Made by a program: the position numbers and the translations under genes. From assembly GCF_958979055.1 (NCBI RefSeq), contig NC_084891.1, positions 29,880,001 through 29,944,000 of the forward strand: DNA of 64,000 nucleotides. The letters run 5' to 3'. Below the pieces are notes generated by a model. The model had not been told where the DNA came from, ran no database searches, and was given only the letters and a program-made list of their open reading frames with translations. This DNA is from Alnus glutinosa. Its lineage: Eukaryota > Streptophyta > Magnoliopsida > Fagales > Betulaceae. Below, in pieces: positions 1 through 13,344 of the stretch; positions within the stretch are counted from its first letter, which is position 1; each line of letters begins with the position of its first letter.

Positions 1-682
1 TAGCCTACAATATTAATCATTCCGAAAAAGAGAATCTGATGGTTCCCAACTTCCCATAAAAGTTGAGAATGTAGCGATCCTGGATTTGGAGTATTTGTAA
101 AAGTCAAAATTCGATGGCCTTTAAAAGAAAAAAAAACTGGAATTTTTAAGGGTGTATTTGATATAAATCATAAAAAGATAAGAAAGAGCATAAAATGAAT
201 AAATAAAAGGAAAAAAAATGAAATTAAAATTGTCCTACGCCGGCACGAATGGTGGGAATCAAACAGCCAAACAAGAGAGAGTAGGATAAAACGCTGTGGT
301 GAAAAACATGTTAATAAATCAAATATGGTCTAACTCAGTTGTTAAACAGTCCACTTCTTCTTCTTCTTCTTCTTCTTCCAAGGGGTTTTTGATCTATGAA
401 TCGGACTTTACAAGCCCTTAAACTCGAAACCAACTTGGTGGGTCGTCTCAAAACCGGATTTTGCCATCTGGGTCGGGATTGAAACCTCAAGAAACATTTT
501 TGAAATCTTGGATTTGCTGTGATTGGTAAAAGAAAAAAACCAGTCCAAGAATGGACGGGACTGAGCCAGCAGCTCTGAAATTCTGAGTTGGATTTGCATT
601 CTGGGGCTGGGTTAGATTGAGGTAGTTCGTTTTTCTTTAAATGTGGTTGTTTTCTTGACGAGTTGAAAGTGAGATTTTGGTC
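1..682. other. Upstream region and probable 5' UTR of the DHHC gene
   Basis: No coding exon is visible here. A pyrimidine-rich (TTC)n tract at about 352-378 and the GC-richer sequence up to 682 fit a promoter-proximal 5' UTR for the palmitoyltransferase gene that starts at 683. The first 300 bases are AT-rich and featureless. Short open frames on the minus strand here have no recognisable domain and are probably chance. Confidence 0.5.
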
Positions 683-3600
683 ATGGCTCGGCGTCATGGA
701 TGGCAACTACCGGCTCACACATTTCAGGTAGAAACGATATACATTTGGTGGTCTGTCAAATTCTCTTTCGGAAATGTGGTTTTTTAAGGGCTTTTAGTGA
801 ATGGTAACAATGCGGGGGCTTTTGTTGTATATAAAGCCAATACTTTTTCTTTTTTTTTTGGTTTTTGTTGGTCACTGATACTTCTTTTGAATCTAGTTTA
901 ATTGTTTTTTTGTTTAATTTTTATCTTATTTCTCCTAAACTATGCGGGAGTTAGGAACTGTGAATGTGTACTTAGTTGGTTGCTGAGACATCTGGGAAAC
1001 CAACTAGGTTGCTGAGCTTTTTTTAATTTTTTTTTTTTTCTCGTGTTATGTTGCTTTGCATTTTGAAGAAAGGAAAATTTTTAAGATTCAATTTAACGTA
1101 AAATTGGTATCTTAATTTTTATAATATGTCAAATTACTTTAATAAAATTTCGGTGTGTCTCTGTGAGAATTGAGACAGTAAAGCAGAATTAGAATCATGT
1201 TATATTAACAAATTGTTATCATGGGTAGTTGGATCCATGATTTGGGAAGCCTTGAGAGTTGGTAGATGGTCTCCACTTTCTATTTGATTTTGACAATGAA
1301 ATACTGATCCTTATTTCTCATTCTGTTACAGGTTGTGGCTATAACGGTTTTTTTCTTGCTCTCTGTTGCATATTATGCATTTTTGGCCCCATTTCTGGGC
1401 AAGGAAATCTATGAATATGTGGCTGCTGGTGTTTATTCTGTCTTGGTAAGCCTGATACTAAAGTTTTCCTTTTCCCTTTATGATTCCATGTTGGGTATTT
1501 TGGCCTTTATCTCATTTCTTGACTATCATTTCAGGCACTCTCTGTATTCATTCTTTATGTTCGATGCACGGCTATTGATCCTGCTGATCCTGGAATTCTG
1601 CTTGAAGCTGGCAAGACATCTGCCTATAAAGCACGCAATGACACAGGTTGTTAGTGTCTTTCAGTTCAATTTAGTTTAAGTTTCATTTTGTGTTTACATT
1701 ATAATAAATGAAGTATCGCATTAGAGATTCATGTCAAGGTTTACAAAGAGTATTGGACCAGTAGGAAAAAAAAAAAGGGAATTGATTAATGGTCCTTCTA
1801 CAACCAAATGATTGAAATCACCAAAGGATGTCAGATTTTCACCAGGGAACCTCCTTAATATGTTCAGCCTCTGACTTTTTGCAATTTAATTGCAGAAGCG
1901 GAGATTTTTTAACTGAAATGAGAATGATACTCATTTTTTTCCTTGTTGGTAGACCAGTGCATAAATTTAGGATATTCGCTCCTCCTTATGCCTTTGTTCT
2001 TTTCAATTTCTCATCGAAGCGGCATGGTGTGTAATTGCTATCTTAGGGAATGCATCTGCTATTGAAGAACCCATCAAGATAGGATTAAAGGATGGAGGAA
2101 GATCTCGTAGGCATAGTTCGAGTTGTTGTTCAAAACTTGGAGGTTTCTTTTGTGGTTTTCTTGTAAAAGAAGATTGTCGCAGAGATGATCTTCTACAGCA
2201 ACAATCTGGAGATGAGGATGCTTTATTTTGCACATTGTGTAATGCTGAGGTACAGGATTCTTACTGGCAAGGTTTATTTTGATGGGAAAAAAAAAAACCA
2301 GAAAAGAAGAATTTCATTTCAATTGCATTTAACATGGTTTGCTTATATAGCACTGCTCCTTCCTCCCAAACATGCACCCAGACAAGCACACACACACATG
2401 CCCACTAATGAAAGAAAAACTGAAAAAAGAAAAGAAAAGAATTTATGCAGAACAGCAATTCAAGTCTTGGGTAAACTCCCGATGTCTGGTTCATTTAGTT
2501 GCCTTATTTGAATTTTCATTAGTTGATGAAGCACTTATGCATCTTGATTCTCTTTTAGGGAGGTGATCGTAACATGTTCCCGGTGCTTTTTAGGCCATCG
2601 GGAGAATAAACCTTGAGACACACATATAGTTGATTCGTTGAAGAGGCAAATTAAGGTGTACAGAAGGAGTTGTGAGCACATGCTTAGTACTGAAAAGTGG
2701 CAAGAGTTGCACTTGTTAATGAGAGAGATTATACATTTTCCTTTGATAATTTGTGGAATGAGATTTGTGAGCATCTAACACTTCTTTTTATTTACTTTTC
2801 AAAGTCATGTAAAGAAAAGTGGAATTGACCACTGCAACACCTAGGATTTGGTTTATATTTGCCGCTTGAGGATTGTTTGGAGGCTCACCTCATGTTCTGC
2901 TTTGCATGTTAGGTATATGTATCTTCACATAGACATGTCACGTGTGAACAAAATTCTTCAATTGAAACTTCAAAAATAGATTTCAACCTTCGCTTTTGTT
3001 TTTTAATGTTTGTTGGTGAAATATACTGTTGTAGAAGAATGGGAGAGTTCATATTTATCGCATTATGTTAAATGGTGCTTTTCATTAGAACCTTGAGTTA
3101 GTCTGATCTTCATTTACTTACTATTTACTAAACCAATAATGAGAGGAGTTGTGCTACGAGGTCATGTTGTGTGTTTTTTATTTTTATTTTTTGTAGGTAC
3201 GTAAGTTCAGCAAACATTGTAGAAGTTGTGACAAATGCGTTGATGGATTTGATCATCATTGTCGGGTAAGCTTCACAAATCTTCTAATGTTCGCCCTCGT
3301 CAGTCTGTGGCTTTATGTACTTTAAGACCTTGAGTTATTTAAAATTATCTCATAGTGGTCCAAAAAGGAACTTAGATGATTGCAATTATGTCACATGATT
3401 GCTATTTTAAGAGTGATACACCTAGTTTTGGTTAGTATCTCTAAATATCCAGCCTATATCTCTAACTATTTTAATTGGCATGACTAAACTTATCCGCATT
3501 AACGGTGCAGTGGTTGAATAACTGTGTGGGGAGGAAAAATTACATGACATTTGTGTGCCTTATGGCAGTGAGCCTTGTTTGGGTAAGTTTTAAGATAAGA

Positions 3601-6143
3601 TCCTTGTTTGGATTTCTCATTACCTTGGAATATGACTTGTTTATTTTGCTTACATCCTCCAATCTGAACTAGATTTATTCTCTTGAATTCTTTTACGTGC
3701 GTGCATAACAGCTTATTGTTGAATGCGGGGTTGGCATTGCGGTGCTTGTCCGGTGCTTTGTTGATAAAAAGGGTACAGAGAATCAAATAGCTGAGAAACT
3801 TGGAGTTGGATTCTCCCGGCCGCCCTTTGCTACTGTGGTGGTATGTTTGCTGCTTTGTATGCCCTCAGATTGTATTATTTAATATTTTTAGGTGTTATTA
3901 TGATTTTATCTCTCACATGGTTTTTGTAGATAATACTAATATACAACTATTTATTTATAAGCCTGTTAGAATTACCATGGTCTGCACTTATCATCCATGC
4001 TGAGAAATATCTCATCAGGCATATCTGCCCAATTCTTTCTTTCTTGACGTTTTCTAAATCTTTCATATTGGATTCTTCTTGGTAAGAAAAATGGTAAAGA
4101 ATCCAAAAGGATATATTGTTTTGAGACCATTAATGTTATTACGTATGAGGTTCTCATTCAGGGATTCTGTCAACTGGATAAAGTGGGCCTTATTTTGGCT
4201 TCTTCTTATATAATCCTACTAGGCTCTTTGTATAATGTCTACCTCAAACATTATGTCAATGGAACTGATATATAGTCTGGCTGTTTTTGTCTCCTCATAT
4301 TATTCTATGGGTCTTTATCTGTCTATAATTAATGCAGCGCTTCCGCATTATAAAGCCAAGTTACAGGTTTGTTACACTGAGATTTCTTCCTTTCTTTTTT
4401 AATTTTTTAATTTGCTGGGTATTGATTAATAACAACCTTTTGCATCTGTTAAGGTTGTTTCTGCTTAAAATGTTTTGAAATGCATGTAGTATCCCCAGTT
4501 CTCAGTTCAATTTTACAGTGTTTCTGTTTTATTTCTCTTCTTTTGGTGAATAATTAAATTAATCTTCACACATTGGAGTGTCAAAGGAATTGCGAAGTCT
4601 TAACTACATGAACTTTAAAATTGTTACAGGCCTTATGCACAGCTGTTTCTTTTCTGGCCACTGTGCCTTTGGGGGAGCTATTCTTTTTCCACATGATTCT
4701 GATTCGAAAGGTGTGTTTCCTATATGACCTACCCACCCTCTCTACCTATCTAAACATGCATGTGGTGAACCTCCATTGTTTTTGCTACAGGGTATTACCA
4801 CATATGAGTATGTCGTTGCCATGAGAACACAAAGTGAACCGCCTGGACCATCTCTAGACGGTGGTGATCAGCAAAGTCTGGCATCATCACCAACCAGTTC
4901 AGCTGTGACTGCTATAAGTGGCAAAAGCTCTCTTGGAATGGGCTTGCAATATAAAGGTGCTTGGTGTACCCCTCCAAGAATCTTCATGGACCACCAGGTA
5001 TTACCTTACCACCTTTATTTCATATATAAGAGACAAGGATCTAGAAAGACTAGAATGACTCTTTGATTATACTGGGAAGAGTTTGTTCTGGCTAAATTCA
5101 TGATTATATTGTCTAACAATTTATTAAAGGAGCAATTCAGCTAGGCTTGGGCATGCTGTAACATGCATTGTTGTGTGGTTCTTCACTAAAATGAACTTTG
5201 TGCAATATTCATTACTTTTTGGGTCTCTAATGAATAGGATGAAATTATACCACATTTGGAGCCCGGACGCCTACCATCCACGGTGGATCCAGATGCAGTG
5301 CAGTCATCTGACATGGGGAAAAAAGCACCCCAGCGTCCAGTCCGAATCAGTGCATGGAAACTTGCTAAATTGGATTCTAATGAAGCAATTAAAGCGGCCG
5401 CAAAAGCTAGAGCATCATCATCTGTGCTTCGTCCAGTTGGTTCTCGACATCATCCATACGATGCTGATCGTATATCCAGTAGCAATGTGAGTGGAAGAAG
5501 CAGTCCAATCAGTACCGATCAAGGGTTTCACAATAGAAATGCTAGAGCTGGAACATTGAGGTTATCTCCTCCCAGAAGCTCGTATCCAGCCAGTCTTGTC
5601 AGCAAGGAAGATAGTGAAACATGCCAGCATAGTATTAGTAACCTTAGCAGTCCTCAACTCTCCAACATTGCACCTTCACCGTTGGAGCAGCAAACTGTAA
5701 ACGTAGATCACTTCAATCCTATTTATCAATCATCGGCAGATCAATCTCCTTCATCAAGGAGACAAAGTGAACAACATGAAATTGCAGCTCGCGAGAATGT
5801 AGCACGAATGCCGATGAGAAATAACAACTTGGGTCTTGCAGAAAACACAAGATCTTCAGTCTACTGGGATCAAGAGGCCGGGCGTTTTGTTTCTTCGTCT
5901 TCCAGAGGTTTTGGATCAGAGCTATTGTACACAGGTCAATCAATATTTTTTGGTGGCCCTGTTGTGAATGAACAGCCGCCCAGAGGGTCAAGAAGTGGCA
6001 GCTCAGGGGCTGCTAGCCTGGATAGAGGTTCTACATCAAGTTACTATCAGCAAGGTAGATCACAGAGGGGTGGTCAGCTTCCTGTCTTTGTTCCAAGTGA
6101 TTCCCGACAAAACCAGTTCTCTTCTAGTTCTAGATTGCCTTGA
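683..6143 (+). CDS. DHHC-type protein S-acyltransferase (palmitoyltransferase), ten exons
   Basis: Exons: 683-727, 1332-1445, 1535-1646, 2047-2249, 3197-3265, 3511-3582, 3712-3840, 4630-4710, 4791-4997, 5238-6143. All junctions are GT-AG and in frame, giving 645 aa. The enzyme attaches palmitate to cysteines of membrane proteins. The cysteine-rich domain lies in exons 5-6, with the catalytic DHHC at about residues 177-180, followed by [11 protein letters not shown]. Four membrane segments are visible: two before the DHHC (about 17-37 and 44-65) and two after it (about 195-225 and 246-272), the usual topology. A TTxE-like motif (GITTYEY) follows the last segment. The long Ser/Gly-rich C-terminal tail of about 300 residues is typical of the plant PAT19-22 group, which I infer as the subfamily. 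The start [10 protein letters not shown] matches how these proteins begin. Membrane location (plasma membrane or endomembrane) is not decidable from sequence. Confidence 0.93.
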
Positions 6144-7165
6144 ACAACAAGCCACTGATTTCTTTTTCAGATATACAGAGCTAGAGCCTGGATTTTTATT
6201 TTTTTTCAATTTAATTTTGATTTTACCATTATGTGCAGCTCTTGGATTTTCTGTGCCACGTTGCTAATCTGTGGGTTAACGCATCCATTCACCATTCCAT
6301 TCCGAGGGTAGAGGGTTTTAACTTCTAACAATTATGATGACTGGATCCGGGATTTGTTAACCAAATGCATAGATTGGTTTTGCTTATTATTATTATTATT
6401 ATTATTATTATTTTCTTCGATCTTTTGTTTCTGTTCTTAAAACAAAAATTATTGACATCGTTTGACAATGTTTTTTGGGATGTATTTTGCTTTTTAGCAC
6501 AAAAGCAAAAACATTATTAACAAATAACTCTAAATATAAAATCCTCAAAATTACTTTTTGTTCTATATTACTTCAGAAAATTTGTTTATCTTACTATCAT
6601 TCAAAAAGCATTTCAGGTAGCAACTACTTTACAAGAAAAAGGGAGTAACGGAATACACGATTGTGGTAGTTGACACGGCGGATTCTCCTGCTATATTACA
6701 ATACCTAGCTCCAGTGCAGCAACCTATCCAACCAAGCAGACTCACTTTTCCAACCAAAAAGTATCATCTAAAAGGTTTTATCAAACGAACCCATAAAATA
6801 ACAAAAAATAAAAAAAATCTAAAATACGAGACACTCCAAAAAAATTATACCTTTATGTCACTTAAGAATATTTTCTCACCCAAAAAAAAAAACCATTTTT
6901 CAAAACACATTAATAAAACATACTAAAGATAGAGTATGATGTAAGATGTAATTGGATCCACTTGTTGGCAAATGGAACTGGACCCTGTATAAGGATTGCT
7001 TTGGTAGAGTTGAGACATTCATGTGATTTTGTATTGTTTGACATTTCAATCTTGAAGAAACCTTCTGTCCTCCCACATGGTAGAGACTTCAAATTCTTAG
7101 ATTTATATTCGGATTCATGCAATGATTGAGTGCTGGCTTTTAGCTACTAATGGTATAGGCACATG

Positions 7166-7198
<33 letters not shown>

Positions 7199-7477
7199 AT
7201 TGTTATTTTAAGAAAAGAATACAAATTTAAAAAAATATTTTGTATTTTAAGTTATTTATTAGTGCATTTATCTTGAAAATAAAAAATAATTTCAATAACA
7301 AAAGTGACCTTTGTTTCTTGGGACGAAGGGGAGAGGGTAAATGGTAGTGAAAACAAGAATTATCAAATTAATTTTGCAATTATGGGAGCCCAGCATTAGC
7401 AATTTATCATGTCTCAAGGAAAGATTGTGTCTGTGCATTGATATGAATATGGTCTTAAAGAATTGTAAGACAAGCAA
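6144..7477. other. Intergenic region downstream of the DHHC gene
   Basis: The first 200-300 bases are probably 3' UTR of the palmitoyltransferase. A (TTA)n microsatellite of about ten units lies at 6383-6412 and a T run of about 30 at 7167-7194. The rest is AT-rich with no supportable gene. Open frames such as 6663-6926 are low-complexity and lysine/asparagine-rich, with no domain. Confidence 0.6.
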
Positions 7478-7549
7478 GTCGTTGTAGTATAGTGGTAAGT
7501 ATTCCCGCCTGTCACGCGGGTGACCCGGGTTCGATCCCCGGCAACGGCG
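7478..7549 (+). tRNA. tRNA-Asp (anticodon GTC)
   Basis: This is a 72-base cloverleaf with no intron. The acceptor stem GTCGTTG pairs with CAACGGC (one G-U pair), and the discriminator base is G. The anticodon stem CCCGC/GCGGG encloses loop CTGTCAC with anticodon GTC at 7511-7513. The T-arm has the internal promoter box B GGTTCGATCCC, and box A is TAGTATAGTGG. A short T run (ATTTTT) just downstream fits a Pol III terminator. It matches the strongly conserved plant nuclear tRNA-Asp. Confidence 0.97.
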
Positions 7550-8402
7550 CTGATTATTTTTCCTCTACTGCTTGAGACATTGGGCTCCATTTTGGGCTGC
7601 AGTCCTTTTTGGGGCTCATTGATCTTGAAGATGTCCACCAACCATTCGTTGAACTGTCCTATTGGTGATAGAAGTTAATAACCCAATAGGCCACAATAGT
7701 TATGATCTGTTTGTGTTTACGGTTTTAAAATAGGTATTTGGTAAAATTATAATTTAATTTTAAAAATAAACTTTAAGGAACTGGTTTCTTTTTTTTTTTT
7801 ACCCAATGATTGTTGCAAGAACAGCATTTTCTTTCAAATTAGGTTGCGAAAAATTCTTTTAACTCAGTCTTCTCAACTGACACGTGTCATTCGAGTATAT
7901 GCATGTCTATTTTTAAAGGATTGCAAACAATCTCTGATAGTCTTTTGCCTTTTGGTTCCTGGGGCATAATTGAATTTTCAGTTGGACCCTTCTCTCACAT
8001 TTGCGAACCATCCATTTAACCCTCAATTTTAGGTGAAATCCCCTACTCTCACTCTCTCTAAATCGGTTCAAACAATGGCAAACTCGAAATTACATCTCAA
8101 AGGGATGGGCAATGTCCCATTCTTCCCAACCGTCGCTCTCCCTGATCCGTACATTCCCGGTTTAATACCGTTACAAGAAAGAAAGAAAAACCAAACCGAA
8201 ACCTTAAAAACTGCCCTTAATTAACACACCGTGCTTCTTCATGCTGTCTTGAATCCTCTCAAATTCTCTGCGCACACACCCTTTTGCCCTCAAACCTCGT
8301 AAAAATTTCTGATGAATGTGGTGTCGTGGATTCTCTCAAAGTATTGTTATTAACTTATTGACGCTCAAGTAATATCTAAGGGGCTTGTTTGGGAGGTTGT
8401 AA
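7550..8402. other. Intergenic region and probable MLO promoter
   Basis: No gene is visible between tRNA-Asp and the MLO start. The 300 bases before 8403 are richer in C and T, fitting a 5' UTR or promoter of the MLO gene. An open frame at 8033-8224 shows no domain. I see no diagnostic TATA box that I would commit to. Confidence 0.45.
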
Positions 8403-11400
8403 ATGGCGGGAGGCGGTGAAGGTGCCACTCCTGCAAGGGAGCTCGATCAGACCCCAACGTGGGCTGTCGCGGTGGTTTGTGCGGTTATCGTGGTGATTTC
8501 TATAATTTTGGAGAAAGTTCTTCATATGGTTGGAGAGGTAAACATATTAAGGCTGATGCATGAGAAATATATTTTTTTCAATCTCTCTCTCTCTCTAGTT
8601 TTAGATTTGGTTTAGAAATGTGAATATCTTGCTTAACTTAGAGAATCTTTTTGGTAATTTGATTCCTTTGGGGTTAATGGGTGTGTCCAAGGGATTGGAT
8701 TTCTTCTTGTTTTGGTTTCCTAAAGAGAGACATTAGAAAATATGCATGTGGGTTGTGTGATTTAAGTCATAGGTTTCTGCTATTGGTTGGTCTTGATCAT
8801 GTTTCTTCCTTTGGAGAATAATATCTGGAAATATCTCTGTTTTTGCATGAGAAATATTTTTTTTTTCTTCTTCTTCTTGTTTTCCTATTTTATTCGCCTA
8901 TAAGTAACCTTCTCTGAAAAACTTTTAACCTGTCATTTTTCTCTCAGTGGTTTCGAGAAAGAAAAAAGAACGCTTTGTTTGAAGCTCTGGAGAAAGTTAA
9001 AGGCGGTAAAAGCACCAATTCTGTTTCTTAGTATTTCGTTTTAGTCTTTATTTATGTTTGTATTAGTTTTGGTTTATGCAGTTGGCCAGCAATATTTCTG
9101 CAGAATAACCAAGATTTTCTCTTCCTGTTTAATTTTTGCAGAGCTTATGGTTTTAGGCTTTATTTCTTTACTCTTAACGTTTGGGCAAAGCTACATTTCT
9201 AGAATTTGTATTCCCATAAAGGTTGCAGATACAATGTTACCTTGCCCCCTTAGAGGAGGGGGCCTGCATCAAGAACCACAGAATGAGCCTCAGAAGGGCG
9301 AGGGGGAGCATCATCGCAAGCTCCTACGGTATGACCGTAGATATCTCGCAGCTGAGGGCGGAGGTCCAGGTTGCAAGCTGGTAAGAAGTCGACCGAGCTA
9401 GCTGTTTCAGAAAATCTGATCGTTTTCTAGTCGTTCAAAAGGATTAATATGCTGTTTAAGGTGTCCATTAAGTTAGATTTTGTGGTTACTTATTTTGGAA
9501 ATGATTTGTCAAATCCCTTTAGCACTTGGAAATGGGACAATATGTTCTAAAGATATCGTCATTTTGATTGAGGCTTTAAAGTTCTTACTTTGTTTTTCTC
9601 CCTTAATAAGTAAGTGAAAACCGAACACCTTTAGTATTTAATTGAAAGAGGGAGTGAATTATGTATACAAGGTTCGAACTCAATACCTCTATTTTAATAC
9701 CATCTTAAATCACCACAATAAGTGAATTTAATCATTTAATTAATATTCTAACAAAAGTTATCGAATTGACACATTTAATCCCTTTCCTGGTCAAAACTAC
9801 TGCTGCAATTTCATTCTTAATTTTCCTACTGTAGGGGCACGTGCCGCTTATATCAGTGAATGGTTTGCATCAGTTACATATCTTCATATTCTTTTTAGCA
9901 GTATTCCATGTGATATACAGTGCCATAACAATGATGCTTGGAAGATTAAAGGTGGGTATACATTCAGGTTTGTCCATATTTATTAACTGTAATTCTTAAA
10001 GTTGTCTTATAACAAGTACCTGGAAGCAAGTGACACAAGAGGGTGTTCGGATCAAACGGATTCTCTATTTTTGCAGATTCGTGGGTGGAAGGAATGGGAA
10101 CGGGATAGCATTAATGACCCTGAATTCATGAATGGTATATTAGTGAATGATGACGATCACTTACTATTAATTTGTTGCTATTGAATTTTGTAGTTTATGT
10201 TCTACCAGCATGGAAACTCGAGTCTATTAAATGCTGCATTTACTTCTTTAGTGCTGAATTGGGTGTGTGCTAATTTTCAGATCCTACAAGATTCAGGCTT
10301 ACTCATGAGACATCGTTTGTTAAGGATCACGCTAGTTTCTGGACTAAATCACCGGTCACCTTCTACTTTGTAAGAAATATCTCTCTGTCTCTGTTTTCAA
10401 TTTGTTTGAAGATGGAATTCTTGAAAACCTGTGATTGTTCACGTAATGCTTGAATGCTCCATTCTGTCAGGTCTGCTTCTTTCGACAATTCTTCCGGTCT
10501 GTTCGTAAGGCTGACTACTTGGCCTTGCGACATGGATTTATCACTGTGAGTTTCTTCATTGCAATACAAGAAAATTAGGATCATCTTTATATGGTAACTA
10601 TTGATAGATTGATTGTTTCCTTGTTGTATAGGTTCATTTAGCACCTGGAAGTAAGTTTGACTTTCAGAAATATATCAAGAGATCATTAGAAGATGACTTC
10701 AAGGTGGTTGTGGGAATAAGGTAAAGTGCCAATAGTTTTTAACATTCTGCTGTTGGTTAACAATTTTTTACCTTCCTGACATTGAGATTATGGGATGATA
10801 ATCATTTCCATATTCCTCACTTTTTTCTTCATGCTGCTGGCAGTCCACTACTATGGGGTTCGGTTGTGGTCTTTCTGCTTGTTAATGTTAGTGGTTAGTC
10901 TTTCTTCTTGTGTGTCTTTTTTACTTTCTGCAATGGAGTTAGTTTTTCCCTTGGTAATATTAAGTAGTGTTCATATTTCACACTCGACATTAACAAGGAT
11001 GTAATTGGTTTTATCCTTTGCAGGATGGGATGCTATGGTTTGGGTGTCCATACTTCCTCTAGTTGTAAGAAACTTGTCATAGAAATTTATCTCAGTATGT
11101 GGATTATAATTCAAGGACTAATGATTGGGGTCGTTTAAAGGTGATATTGGCAGTCGGGACAAAGCTTCAAGGCATAATAACGAATATGGCACTTGAAATC
11201 AAAGAAAGGCATGCAGTGGTCCAAGGAATACCTCTAGTGCAAGTCTCTGACAGGCATTTTTGGTTTAGTTGGCCTCGATTAGTTCTTTATCTCATCCATT
11301 TCGTCTTGTTCCAGGTACTATTGAGTTTCCTCCTACTCTTTTGCAGTGATATATCATAGAAAAGAGTTGCATAGATTCAGCAGGGTAGAAACAGAGTCAA

Positions 11401-12333
11401 GTGTCAACTGTTTTTTGAGTGGAAATAAAGTGTTTCTAACAAGCTGACTCTTACTTGTCCAGAACGCATTCGAGATAACATATTTCTTTTGGATATGGGT
11501 AATAAATCTTCACCTTTTTCAAGATTATTTCTATATTCACTGCTGGAATTCTTAATGCTCACTCTTGATGCAGTATGAGTTCGGGTTGAGATCTTGTTTT
11601 CACGAGGATTTTGCTCTCATAATTTTAAGGGTTGTCCTCGGGTAAGTCATAGTTCTTGCACATATCTGTCTGAAGCACCTCAAACGAACAATCTTTAGTA
11701 CAACTATTACATTAGACCATTATAAAAGCTTCCTAGAAGGTGCCTTCATGAACATCCTAATTCATATTATTGGCATTAAACTCTCCAAATAACTTACTGA
11801 AATATTCCTAATTGAACAGGGTAGGAGTCCAAATTGTGTGCAGCTATGCCACACTTCCACTGTACGCCCTTGTTACTCAGGTATGCTGATGATACTCTAA
11901 TCACTCTCAACACACATTAAATGCATGTTGAAATTCAACAGTAGCAGCTTTTAGACCTTTCTTTTTCAAAAATTTTGTATTCAATGGATTGGTTATGAAT
12001 GGTTTCTTACCATTTCAGATGGGATCAACGATGAAGAAGTCAATCTTTGACGAACAAACTTCGAGGGCCTTAAAAGAGTGGCGTAGAAAGGCTGTAAAGA
12101 AGAAGAATGATGGGAGAGGACCATCTTCGCCCCGGGCTTTGAACGGAAGCAGCCCCGGTGACTCACCTGTGCAATCCCCAACGCATGCAAATCCTCGCAA
12201 CCATGCGTATGGTGCGGAAGCAGATGGGTTTTCTCCTAAACAAACAGTAGACATCATGGCCGGCGTGCATCTTCCACGGGAGCAACGTTCGACGAGCAAC
12301 GATGGCTTCCGCGACCTACTAAGTGGACCTTGA
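8403..12333 (+). CDS. MLO family seven-transmembrane protein, fifteen exons
   Basis: Exons: 8403-8537, 8948-9005, 9142-9380, 9835-9951, 10077-10134, 10281-10369, 10471-10545, 10632-10720, 10844-10893, 11024-11064, 11141-11314, 11463-11498, 11574-11641, 11820-11880, 12019-12333. The model is 534 aa, all joins keep frame, and the fifteen-exon layout is normal for MLO. MLO proteins are plasma-membrane calcium-linked proteins; some are powdery mildew susceptibility factors. Family signatures seen: N-terminal [41 protein letters not shown], four extracellular cysteines, GWKEWERD, and [21 protein letters not shown] residues in exon 8. The amphipathic calmodulin-binding helix around W451 ([14 protein letters not shown]) is intact. 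The N-terminus resembles the clade IV-VI proteins, but I cannot assign the clade. The tail ends DLLSGP. The charged first extracellular loop (about residues 92-135, rich in G, E and Q) is somewhat unusual. Confidence 0.93.
9600..9790. mobile_element. Possible SINE remnant in MLO intron 3
   Basis: The intron holds a box-B-like GGTTCGAACTC followed by a phrase (ATACCATCTTAAATCACCAC) that I recall as common in short retroelement remnants of rosids. Related text (TTTAATCATTTAATTAATA) recurs near 29,690 and 34,275. No clear tail or target-site duplication is seen, so this is tentative. Confidence 0.3.
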
Positions 12334-13344
12334 TTATACTCGTTGATCGACAACCTTGAATCTTTGTTAGAATATTATTATGTTTTTCATATTAGGCTAA
12401 TACTTTTAGATTAATATTGAAATATCCTCTATTTAGGTTTGATTGTAATTAAAGATTTGATTAGCATATTTATGTTCTCTCACCTACCACAATTTTTCTT
12501 ATAAATAAAACTTTTGTACTACAAACAATAATAAGTGAATAAAACCATACTTGTATTCATAGAGATTAATATTCTTCGTCATTAATCTACCTAGAATAAG
12601 CATATAAAATCTTGGTACAAAAAATAAGGAAAAAATTTAAAACTAGAGAGGATATGGCCTTCTAGAGCTCTTGGTTCCGTCCCTACATGCCAACAAAGAC
12701 GAAACTAAAGAGGCCCTAGGAACCATGACTTTTGATATGATAATTCACTTGCAATTATGAGTATCAATTCGTGTTTATGTGTCTGATTCAAGTCATATTG
12801 AGACGTGTATAAAATTATATATGTCACGGACCAAGCTTAGTGCTTATCGTTTAAGGCCAAAATTTAAAATCTTTAATAAAATTTATATTTTTTATTAGGT
12901 GGACCATTTTGCCCCCACATCAACATTTCTAGTTTTGACCCATTTAATTAGAACACCAAATACTATGTATAGCTTAGTGTGAGTAATTTTTTTTCTATTA
13001 TTGTTTGAAATAAAATTAAATCCTACAAGTCCCTCGGATTTAAAATCTAGTACATGTGACCAGATTTGGATCCATGTTTTAATTCAAATTTAATCTTAAA
13101 CTTCATTATACAATTCAAAATTTGTCCAACCATATATTAGTATAGAAAAATGTTTAGTATTATGTTTAGTTTTCTTCTTTTTTTTTGGTAAGTAGTATTA
13201 TGTTTAGTTTTGTTTATAAGAAAATCCTCACCAATGGATTAATATACGAGGAGGGATATAAGCGTAATTTTGGTTGAAGGGAAGAGGATAGGGATATATG
13301 GGCATTGGGCGGTTTATAACCTTCGCTTGTGTCTTTCAACGGCC
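12334..13344. other. Intergenic region between MLO and FKBP18
   Basis: AT-rich sequence with no coding potential that I can support. The first 200 bases are probably MLO 3' UTR. The 80-100 bases before 13,345 are the probable promoter or 5' UTR of the immunophilin gene. An in-frame ATG at 13,270 would add 25 residues, but the 13,345 start better fits a plastid transit peptide (MASVRSL...). Confidence 0.5.

Noticed and set aside
13270-13344. Upstream in-frame ATG for FKBP18
   Set aside because: It would add MVEGKRIGIYGHW..., unlike a transit peptide. The start at 13,345 (MASVRSL) fits plastid import better.
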